A DNA stretch of 64,000 nt. Origin: Acanthopleura granulata (lineage: Eukaryota > Mollusca > Polyplacophora > Chitonida > Chitonidae). The translations under genes and the position numbers were made by a program. Location of the stretch: positions 8,540,909-8,604,908 of the forward strand of contig JABBOT010000013.1 of NCBI GenBank assembly GCA_016165875.1. Direction: 5' to 3'. Below the pieces are notes generated by a model, which saw nothing but the letters and a program-made list of their open reading frames with translations, had not been told where the DNA came from and did no database searches. Shown one piece after another: positions 57,001-64,000 of this stretch. Each line of letters begins with the position of its first letter. Position 1 is the first letter of the stretch.

Positions 57001-58309
57001 TGTTGTGATGTCGGTCACTGTCAGTGTTGTGATGTCGGTCACTGTCAGTGTTGTGATGTCGGTCACTGTCAGTGTTGTGATGTCGGTCACTGTCAGTGTT
57101 GTGATGTCGGTCACTGTCGTTCACTGTCAGTGTTGTGATGTCGGTCACTGTCCGTGATGTTCATGAAAAAAAAGAAAATCGAAAATCGATGATAAACTTT
57201 AAGTTCTCAACCTATCTAGGCAAGAAGCTGTATTTAGGTATTTGCAACAAAAAAATATACAGCATACTGTCACAAATTGCCTAAATCTCATGGCAAAGGC
57301 AGGTTGCCCATTTAAAATACTGTCACAAATTGAAAAAAGTGTATTTTTTCTATCTGTTTTTCAATTTCAACAGAAAATTCAGTGACAATTCAGAGAGCTT
57401 TTTTCACTTCCAAAACTGAACTACGAGTATGCATAAAAGCATGAAATCTGAAAACTAAACTTTATTTTATGTAAACACATGACATGTAGAGTAGCAGAAA
57501 AACTCTATGTTATAATTTTATGTGCACTGAGATAATCAGGAAATATCATAAGTGGCACAAAATTTAATGTAATACAATCTCTGTTTTAACTTCCTCCATG
57601 TCAAGCTCCTTCCTTCTTACCATCAACAACAACTGCATGCTCATGTGATTCTTCTGGCTCCAAGTAATACAAGGTAACATTTCACAGCTCTACTTTTGTC
57701 TTGAACCCCGTAAACCAAAAGTATCTACGCAGAAGTCTCTCTCAAAATCATTTTTTTGCAACGGGATGTACACCGTTTTAAATGATCAAAATTAAAAACA
57801 TGGTATCCTTTAAATCTGACCACTTTTATAAGCATTGAAACTTACACTTGGAGCAAGTTGCTTGTAGATTCCGGACTGAATTTCAACAAAGCGGGTCTTA
57901 CATTCTAATCAACTGAAGCACTACAGTGTCTGCTGCTTCCTGATAAGAACTTCAATCAGTTTAAATTGTAGCCTACACTGACCAGACGGCTGACCTCAAC
58001 AAAAAAGCTAGGACACTGAGCAAACAATGACAAAAGTGAAGATCAGGCTAATTTAATAAAACTTTGTACAGATGTTTTTCTCCATTATAAATAGACACCG
58101 TCTGTGTTGTAACTGAAAAAGGTGAGGGAATTCGCCTGTATGAAGCTTTTTGAAATTGGCCCCTGCTTCCCACAATACACTACCGTTTGGTTCCTGTTTC
58201 ACAGAAGGGTTGCCACGTTTGATCACGGAGTCAATCGCGTCACTGATGGTGTCAACCTGATCCTGTTCCACTTCCGCTTTCACTTTCTTTCTCGGGGATC
58301 CTTTACCCT
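42050..58309 (-). CDS. UBTF: Nucleolar transcription factor UBF, copy B (18 exons, start not found)
   Basis: Same protein as copy A plus one further upstream exon. Exons in transcript order: 58184-58309, 55827-55982, 55288-55469, 54819-54905, 53499-53654, 52955-53019, 50733-50889, 50248-50358, 49577-49701, 49033-49174, 48400-48531, 48004-48165, 47161-47225, 46263-46346, 44564-44747, 44058-44198, 42791-43021, 42050-42148. Lengths equal those of copy A and all phases join, giving 800 residues so far. The first exon begins with two bases of a split codon, so at least one more coding exon lies upstream, possibly beyond the window. Compared with copy A I noticed one replacement (Thr for Ala after MLLERIK) and about a dozen synonymous changes. 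This is the copy with proper 5' context; copy A has the proper 3' context. Confidence 0.93.
43791..43977. mobile_element. MITE-like element (family M3), copy B
   Basis: Counterpart of 25911-26069, with about 34 additional internal bases (gatgaaacataatattctac region), so copy A carries the deletion. Confidence 0.6.
44192..44545. repeat. Copy B-only 108-bp tandem duplication plus GATAATG repeats
   Basis: The stretch acaacatctagaacacgaat occurs at 44192 and again at 44300, a 108-base direct duplication covering the acceptor of UBTF exon 44058-44198, the first bases of that exon and the adjoining intron. The remaining sequence to 44545 is the gagataatg repeat field. Confidence 0.85.
45963..46193 (+). 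mobile_element. SINE family S1, UBTF intron, copy B
   Basis: Counterpart of 27908-28143: gtggataagtcagtcagcgc, gtgagttcaagcccagccca, tail aacatcaatcaaataaataa, with two small deletions not seen in copy A. Confidence 0.85.
46411..46772. mobile_element. Long-TIR MITE (family M2), copy B
   Basis: Counterpart of 28366-28725 with taggggagtttcaagttcga and the inner tgacaaaaatgttaggcaac arm. Confidence 0.8.
47587..47957. mobile_element. Long-TIR MITE (family M2) with TTAA flanks, copy B
   Basis: Counterpart of 29486-29854. TTAA lies at 47583-47586 and 47958-47961. Confidence 0.8.
50555..50728. repeat. AT-rich aacaaattccaaat repeat, copy B
   Basis: Longer relative of 32513-32665, with extra attaacaaaatttc units and a T-run near 50642. 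Confidence 0.75.
52530..53094 (-). mobile_element. Two S1 SINE copies around a UBTF exon, copy B
   Basis: 52530-52700 and 53030-53094 are the counterparts of 34470-34640 and 34968-35032, with the same orientation and the same internal deletion. UBTF exon 52955-53019 lies between them. Confidence 0.78.
53762..53880. repeat. 22-bp tandem array, copy B
   Basis: About five units with tataatgctggttacaacat; two fewer than copy A. Confidence 0.8.
54346..54547. mobile_element. MITE-like element (family M4), copy B
   Basis: Counterpart of 36338-36538, with gaagccctgtaacaggccaa inside and the same inverted termini. Confidence 0.65.
54666..55033. mobile_element. Two S1 SINE fragments flanking a UBTF exon, copy B
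   Basis: Counterparts of the pair at 36658-37035: 54666-54780 (plus) and 54973-55033 (minus). Confidence 0.75.
56050..56277 (-). mobile_element. SINE family S1, UBTF intron, copy B
   Basis: Essentially identical to 38149-38375: tttatttatttgattggtgt, atgccgtactcaggaatatt, gatgggaggaaaccaggcag. Confidence 0.85.
56410..57152. repeat. 24-bp tandem array, complete side (about 31 units)
   Basis: Same unit as 38506-38771 (gatgtcagtcactgtcagtg core, 24 bp), with a left half dominated by gatgtcagtc and a right half by gatgtcggtc. Frames stay open for up to about 250 codons on both strands because 24 is divisible by three. Codons merely reflect the repeat. It lies in the UBTF intron between exons 55827-55982 and 58184-58309. 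Confidence 0.95.
57160..58183. other. Remainder of a UBTF intron, nothing else seen
   Basis: AT-rich sequence between the 24-bp array and exon 58184-58309. The repeated phrase actgtcacaaattg occurs at about 57269 and 57319. No exon, SINE or tandem repeat recognised. Confidence 0.5.
58184..58309 (-). CDS. UBTF: UBTF upstream coding exon (only next to copy B)
   Basis: After acceptor tttcag it encodes GKGSPRKKVKAEVEQDQ, DTISDAIDSVIKRGNPSVK and QEPN, then donor gtagtg. It ends in one base (G) that completes an Ala codon with the first two bases of exon 55827-55982, giving a continuous reading frame across the 24-bp array in the intron. The PRKKVK cluster resembles a nuclear localisation signal, and VKQEP resembles a sumoylation consensus (inference only). 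I do not know this segment from vertebrate UBF. Confidence 0.75.
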
Positions 58310-58382
58310 CTGAAACATTGAAGAAGAATATCAGAAACTTTTCAGATTGATCAATGAACACCCCATGGTGCACTGAATTGGG

Positions 58383-59128
58383 CCATCCTTAAAATATGTT
58401 CGTTGAGGGTAACCCAATCTATCCACCAAAAAAGGCCCTACTCAAAAGATTTTACTGGTATTTGATACAAGTTCTTTTATTTTTCTGACCACATCAGTTT
58501 CTTTAAAATCCCTATTTTCTTCAACAGCCAGAATACTAATAAGAAAAAAAACAGAGTTCCCTACTGACCGACCCTATTTTTTCTTCTGTAGCGTTTTTGC
58601 TCTTTTGTCCAAGTCAAATTCCATGACTTTCAATGACCACTTAAGGACAAATTCCATGGCTTTTCCATGACCTTTTAAGGACAAATTCAATGACTTTTCC
58701 ATGACCTTTTAAGGATAAATTCCATGACTGTTCCATGATATTTATCAGGTTTCATGGACTCTGAATCCCAACACAACTGACACACCGACAGGATGTCAGA
58801 TTGCTGTTTAACATCAAAAGTTATTTCCCCTGTTAAATTTCAGTACAAACTTTGGATTCGCAGCTATTTCTGTGCTTATACATCGGGCGCGTGCATGAAT
58901 GTGGGATTTTAATTATGATTTGGAAGAACATATGTACCCATGTTGTTTTTAACAGCATAAATGAATTTCTCCATGACCTCTGAAACAAATCCATGACTTT
59001 GTACAGCATTCCATGACTTTTCCACGCCTGGACATAAGATTTAAAATTCCATGACTTCCAGGATTTTAAATAGCCAGAGGAGCCCTGCTTATGGGGTCTG
59101 GTTACGTCCAACAAACAATTTTTTCAGG
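58383..59128. mobile_element. M1 element split by a second, ccatgactt-rich element
   Basis: The left part 58383-58580 (ccatccttaaaatatgttcg, then taacccaatctatccacc and ttccctactgaccgac) is colinear with the M1 MITE at 15586. The right end at about 59095 (ggttacgtccaacaaacaat) matches that MITE's right end. Between them about 500 bases are dense in ccatgact and ccatgacctt, starting aaattccatgactttcaatg and ending gaggagccctg. This reads as a nested insertion. Confidence 0.6.
58612..58745. repeat. About 35-bp tandem repeat (ccatgacttttccatgacct)
   Basis: Three to four imperfect units of about 35 bases with ttccatgaccttttaaggac plus aaattc, inside the nested element. Related single copies of ccatgactt continue to 59060. 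Confidence 0.7.
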
Positions 59129-59149
59129 ATGTACGTGGGAGACTGTGTT

Positions 59150-59270
59150 CCTTTCCTCTATCGCTTAGGGGTTAGCATGCTAGCGTAGCGCAATGACCCA
59201 GGTTCCTCTCATCAATGAGGTTGTCCCGATTTCACGTCCAGTTCAGACTGGCTTCCTCTCCGGTGGGTGG
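59150..59270 (+). mobile_element. SINE family S1, 5' half
   Basis: tRNA-like head tcgcttaggggttagcatgc, gcgcaatgacccaggttcct, a diverged B-box region and gactggcttcctctccggtg, then an abrupt end. The 3' body and tail are missing. Confidence 0.7.
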
Positions 59271-59656
59271 AGACTAAACTTGCTCATTTTACAGCCCGAA
59301 TGAAGTTTACAACACAGGTTCCCTATGACGTCTATATTATACTATACAGATTACAGTGGTTAGGCTGACTGAATGAACTAAGCCCACTAACCAGGGCTGG
59401 GTATGTAATTCCTCAACTGGCTCAGGAGCAACCAAAATGCCATTTATCTATACACACATAAAGGTGAAGTCCTTTAAGAGCTGCTGTGGTGTGAAAACAC
59501 CTTTGTCTTAAAAGCAAGGTGAAATGATGAAGATTGGGATAGTCTGAAAAGCTTTTTGAAATTGTAAAAGCATTACACTGTATTAAACCAGACACTGTAC
59601 GTTTCGTCAGGGAATACGGCAACAAAATTTTTCTGTCGCTTTCATTTTGCCTGGTG

Positions 59657-59813
59657 TGACGTCACACACAAACAGATGACGTCACTAATAGCTGATGTGT
59701 ATCTAGAAATGACGCCGCCCTTTCAAACCCTCTCGACGTCATCCCTATATTATTGCCTGACACGAGGTTCCATCTGCCTGATTTGACGTCATATAAAGAA
59801 CATTATCACGTCA
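59657..59813. promoter_or_regulatory. Cluster of CRE-like TGACGTCA sites
   Basis: Perfect TGACGTCA at 59657-59664, 59677-59684 and 59784-59791; CGACGTCA at 59734-59741; TCACGTCA at 59806-59813. The first two are exactly 20 bases apart, about two helical turns. Known as ATF/CREB binding sites. Position 1.4-1.6 kb upstream of the first known UBTF exon suggests a promoter or enhancer for UBTF, but no start site can be read from sequence alone. Confidence 0.5.
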
Positions 59814-59829
59814 CATCAGGAAAATTTTA

Positions 59830-60945
59830 CGAACATCGCCGAAGATTTTTTTTTTTTAAGGAATCTTAAGTTATATGGGTTAAATAGTGTTATGGTGTTC
59901 GAAAATCCTTTTGAACCAAGGTGTTAGCTTTGTTCAGAGGGATTTCTTTTACACAACATTAATGTTTCTATGTCTTTTGTATTCTTACCTGAGTGGCACT
60001 TTAACGTAGATTACGCCTTTTTCTGTTTATGCCAATTACATTAATGCACTTTCACAGCATACATTTCAGCTTTGACCGCCTTTGTCTTACTGAAAATCCC
60101 GCCAATCCATTATCCAATGAGAACATTCACTTCCTAACACATGTAGCAGTATGTTTGAACTTATAAAAACTTATTAATCGGTTCAAATATTAAATTTGGT
60201 CAAGCAATGTACCAGTACATGTATTCGTTTCAACAACACATTTGTTTCGGCAATGTACTTGTTTAAACAAACCATTTGTTTCAACATTGTTTTAACAACT
60301 TTTCTGCTTTAACGAAGTTATGAGTCAGAATTAAATAACATGTTTACTTGTTTACTCCCCTCACTGTTGGGTTCATACCATTCTCCTAAGATCAAGGTAC
60401 GAATACATGTGAAGGCATAACCTGAATGTGGGTCAGATAGGTTGCAGGTGTTTGGGTGGAAAACAAGCCAAGCTCAAATTTCAAAAGTGCATGTATCTGA
60501 ACTTCAATTGCTTTAAAACATTACACACAGAGTCTTAGTCTCTGTACAGTAGAACATTGTTCAGTCGTCACAAGTCTGATCACTATTCCTATAACAAATT
60601 TATCCGCAACCCCATGTAGCTATTTTCTAAGAACATGTCGTATCACACTTTTGTATTTCTTTATTTTTTCTGCACCCAAACAATGAAACCATGGCATGTT
60701 CAAGATGCATGGTCGCAACATGGGTTTTTTTTCCATGCAAACCACAAAATTTTTCTGCATGATTGCAGAATGTAAACCTGGGCTGATTACAGCACACATG
60801 GCTACACACACAGTCAACAAGTGACAATCCATCCAGGTGAGACAGAAATAGAAATCTAGGTCAGCGAGAGAAATCGACGTGTCTTCCATCAGGTGATATT
60901 TATAATTAACAGGTGTGGGTATGTCTACATAATAGTTACTTCACA
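59830..60945. other. Upstream UBTF region, nothing coding recognised
   Basis: AT-rich. A good minus-strand donor (cag|gtaagaat) is visible near 59990, but the sequence before it has stops in frame and is not convincing as coding. It could be an untranslated exon. Confidence 0.35.
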
Positions 60946-60949
60946 TCAA

Positions 60950-61013
60950 GTAAAATCTTAGTGGTTAAGAATGGGACGAGCGAGCGATCCCATTTTAACC
61001 ACTAAAATTTTAC
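60950..61013. repeat. Strong hairpin with 27-base arms
   Basis: Left arm 60950-60977 (gtaaaatcttagtggttaag plus aatgggac) pairs with right arm 60987-61013 (atcccattttaaccactaaa plus attttac) with only two or three imperfections. The loop is gagcgagcg. No T-run follows and the host is a eukaryote, so it is not a bacterial terminator. It may be a small inverted-repeat element. Confidence 0.75.
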
Positions 61014-61643
61014 ATAATATGAACCGACAGACTTAGAACATAATTTAATTTCTTCTGTGAATGTCAAAGGTCACATTTCTAGTCACAAGACAAAGGGAAC
61101 ACTCCACAATTGCATTTAGTGTCGGCTTCCTTCCAATTATGTCTGACGTATCAGAAAAGATTGCTGGTTCCAAGTTTCTTTGAATGTAGGTGTTTGAATT
61201 TGGTGTATTCCTTCCTTGTTGCTCCACTCAAAATATATGTTTTTTTCTCAAAATAAAAGATTTTTCCCCGAACATTTATTGTCTTCATTATGGGACTATT
61301 TATGTTACTCTTCCTTTTCAGCAGCATTTTTTTAACAAGCCCCATACAGAAAACTGAACAACAACAACAAAAAAAAAATAAATTTTTACCCATTCCATCA
61401 AAAGCACATGGATTTAATTACCCTCAATAATTTCAGCCTTTCCAGTCACATTTTTTTGCATGTGTTTTTATTTTTTGCTTGCTACAGGCATGTGTCATAA
61501 AATATGCCAGCATCAGGGTGTATGTACAGCTGAGTTGACATGCTGACACTCTATCCTAGTTAGGCTCAGCAATCCGTTTAGGAAGTTACCACAGAGGACA
61601 TACATGTACTTAAGGTAAATTGACAAAGTAGCCTAGTTAAGGT
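61014..61643. other. No feature recognised
   Basis: AT-rich, short open frames only, no SINE, no inverted repeat of note. Confidence 0.4.
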
Positions 61644-61800
61644 TTATTTATTTATTTGACTGGTGTATTATGCTCAAGCGAAGAATATTTCACATGTACA
61701 CTGGTGGCCAGCATGTTGGAGGTAGGAGCCCTAGGGAAACCCACGACCATCTGCAAGTTATATACTGGCAGACCTTCCCAAGTATAACCTGTGAAGAACC
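61644..61800 (-). mobile_element. SINE family S1, partial
   Basis: tttatttatttgactggtgt, agcgaagaatatttcacatg, ggtggccagcatgttggagg, gaaacccacgaccatctgca. The head is missing or decayed. Confidence 0.8.
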
Positions 61801-61859
61801 CAGTCAGAGCAGGATTTCCATTTCACAGCAAACGCAATCTGGACGAGATGCAGCCACAG

Positions 61860-62380
61860 CAGTTTTGGTAAGATGTTGCCACAGTGGTCTGGTTAAATGT
61901 TGCCAAAGTAGTGTAGTTAAGATATTGCCACAGTAGCATACATGTAGCTACACAATTCCATAGTAGTGCACTTAATATGAAGTGACAGCTGTGAAGTTAA
62001 TATGTGGCCACAGCCAATTACTGTAATTAAGATGATGCTATAGAACTGTGGGTAAATTTGATGCCACAGTAGTGTAGTTATGCTGTAGCCACAGTAGCTT
62101 AGTTAAATATGTAGCCACAGTATCTTAGTTAAATATGTTGCCACAACAGTGTAGTTACTGTTGCCACGGTAACCCAGTTTAACATATTGCCAGAGCAATG
62201 AAGTTGTTGCCAAAGCTGTGTAATTGAGACAATACCACATCAGCTTAGATAACATGTTGCCACATCTGCCTGGATAACGTTGCCCCGGCTGTGTAATTAA
62301 GATAAAGCCAGAATGGCCTAAACAACGTTACCACAACAACCAAGGTAAGATGTTGCCACAGTAACATGTTAAGAGTAGTG
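61860..62380. repeat. Degenerate ttgccacagtagtgtagtta repeat field
   Basis: At least twelve diverged units of about 30-40 bases built on gttgccacagtagtgtagtt with an aagat or aaatat spacer. Decay increases to the right. It is too irregular to code. Confidence 0.75.
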
Positions 62381-62437
62381 ATTTAGTGTAATTTGTTAAT
62401 GTGTGACATAAAAGCTATGCTTTTACAAATTTCATTT

Positions 62438-62640
62438 CTTTATTTATGTATTTGATAGATGTTTCACGCCGTACTCAAGAGTATTTCACTTATACAATGG
62501 CGACCAGCATTATGGTGGGAGGAAACTGGGCAGAGCACGGGGAAAACCCACGACCATCCATAGGTTGCTAACAGGCCTTCCCACTTAAAGCCGGAGAGGA
62601 AGCCAGCATGAGCTGGATTTTAACTCACAGTGACCTCATT
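62438..62640 (-). mobile_element. SINE family S1, nearly complete body
   Basis: tttatgtatttgatagatgt, cacgccgtactcaagagtat, cagcattatggtgggaggaa, ggaaaacccacgaccatcca, gccggagaggaagccagcat and a B-box remnant gattttaactcac. The head beyond the B box is lost. Confidence 0.85.
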
Positions 62641-63469
62641 GGTCAAAATGTTAATTTAAAATATGAGCTATGGGCATATGAGCTAAGGGCAAGTGGTTAT
62701 AAGAAGTGTGCATGATGCAAGGATCAATAAAAACTCCATACTTTGCAACAGTATATGTAATTATACATAGTTAGAAAAGAAAACCAAATAAAAAAGAACA
62801 ATGAAATAAAATATAGGTTTGCAAAACACTGTTAAAGATCTGAAACTGAAAGTGTTATGACATAATTAAGTATGTTTCACTGAAACAAAAAAGAAAAGCT
62901 TAAAAAAAAATTTAAAACATTTTAAAATTTTACTTATTTATATCTCTTAAGTTTTTGGGGGGGAGAGGGGGTGTTGCTGTAATGCTGGTATATAATATGT
63001 CTAAAAGAAATCACAGATCTATCTGTTAAAATAATACATGGAAAGGACAAAGTAAAACTTGCCCAGCGGTAATGCACAGAGCACATTTTATTGCACAGCG
63101 GTAATGCATCAAGCACAAATTAATGCGAGTTGTTCTGAATAATGTAAAAATGTTGAAAATAATGTAACATTTCGTGATCTTGGCTGTAAAAAATATTTAC
63201 TTAAAAAATCACCAGTGTGTGGACAATCAAATTAACCGCCATACTGATAATTACTGCCTAATAGTACATCACTATTGGCTATTCTCTAACTAGTGCAAGT
63301 GTATGACTCATGAAGTATGGGCCCATTTTTTTCTTCTGAAAATTCTATAAATTCTTATGTTTATTCATGAGATAAAGTAGCACCGTCGAAATAATGAGAA
63401 TCTGAATAGAACTATCGAATAACGATCAATTTGTGTTTAAGAAAAATCGGCTTCTAATCCTTAACCCCG
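62641..63469. other. No feature recognised
   Basis: AT-rich stretch with a G-run at 62956-62973 and the repeated phrase cagcggtaatgca at about 63064 and 63098. No exon recognised on either strand. Confidence 0.4.
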
Positions 63470-64000
63470 TATTGCATGGTAGTGCTGGGAGGGCCTTCTT
63501 GGAAGAACACGTGGCCGCGACCACGTCCATCCCGCGAAACCTGGCCGCGGAGGGAGGGAGACGTTCAGCAGGCGAGGGGGTGAAAAGAAGGGCGAGCTTT
63601 GAGCCGTCGAATCAGCTCGCTGACGACGCGCCGGTCCCCGGAACCGCTTAGCTGACGGAGTTCGCCGGGGAAAATCGGTGAGGTTCAGCTCGGGCTGATC
63701 GTCCGACCGCGCGCTGCAAGCAGCTTGTTAGAGTCCCGGCTTGTTTTGCCCGGTCGGTCAGCCTCGCCCGGCTTTGTCCTAGTGCCTCGTTCGCTGTGCA
63801 GCCGACTTCGAGTCGATGAAGGCAGCCAGCCAACTTAGCAGCATGACCGTGACCGAAGCGAGAGAGAGAGTGAGCGAGCCGCCGCCGCGCTAAGGCCTAG
63901 CCTATATAGCTACCAGCGTGTCATGCGCTTCCTGCTTCGCTATGTAACAACCCAACAAAAGACAGCGAAAAAGTACGCGAATTCCGAGCGATTCCCCTCA
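63470..64000. promoter_or_regulatory. GC-rich CpG-island-like region, possible promoter
   Basis: Base composition changes abruptly from AT-rich to GC-rich with many CpG steps (gtggccgcgaccacgtccat, gagccgccgccgcgctaagg). A purine tract gcgagagagagagtgagcga lies at 63857 and ctatatag at 63902. It could hold the promoter and first exon of UBTF (minus), of a divergent neighbour (plus), or both. Short open frames on both strands are not recognisable and no clear donor follows them, so I assign no gene. Confidence 0.5.

Noticed and set aside
56411..57157. 248-codon Cys-rich and 227-codon Thr/Asp-rich repeat ORFs on opposite strands
   Set aside because: Same array artefact: both strands open at once, composition fixed by the 24-bp unit, located in a UBTF intron.

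Overview
This is animal (metazoan) nuclear DNA. It is AT-rich, has small exons in long introns with GT/AG boundaries, and is dense with SINEs, MITE-like inverted-repeat elements and minisatellites. The main SINE has a tRNA-like head with a GTTCAAGYCC B box and a tail reading back as TTTATTTGATTGGTGTTTT. I associate this family with molluscs, so a bivalve or gastropod is my best guess; another lophotrochozoan cannot be excluded.

Only two gene identities are convincing. (1) Positions 1630-17244, + strand: an eight-exon gene for translation elongation factor eEF1B delta (EEF1D), complete from ATG to stop (262 residues), with a poly(A) signal at 17300. (2) On the - strand: the RNA polymerase I factor UBF (UBTF), with an N-terminal dimerisation domain, HMG boxes matching vertebrate boxes 1, 2, 3, 4 and 6, and a Glu/Ser-rich acidic tail. 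The two genes converge tail to tail.

The 17-exon body of UBTF appears twice. Copy A lies at 24174-38080 and copy B at 42050-55982. Each sits inside a near-identical segment of about 17.8 kb (20846-38771 and 38949-56673), separated by a 177-base run of N inside a 24-bp tandem repeat. Copy A alone has the 3' flank toward EEF1D. Copy B alone has the next upstream coding exon (58184-58309). Collapsing the two gives one ordinary gene, so the simplest reading is two unmerged haplotypes scaffolded end to end. A very recent tandem duplication remains possible. The copies encode almost the same protein (one replacement seen, Ala to Thr) but differ by many intronic indels.

Right of 56673 are the rest of the 24-bp array, the extra 5' UBTF exon, a cluster of CRE-like TGACGTCA sites, a strong hairpin, a degenerate repeat field and, from about 63470, a GC-rich CpG-island-like stretch. 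The first coding exon of UBTF was not found. I saw no CRISPR array, rRNA gene, stand-alone tRNA gene, viral gene or bacterial-type operon, and nothing that amounts to a new multi-gene system. The real oddities are the duplicated locus with its splice-site-carrying intronic duplications, the apparent lack of UBF HMG box 5, and several MITE families.
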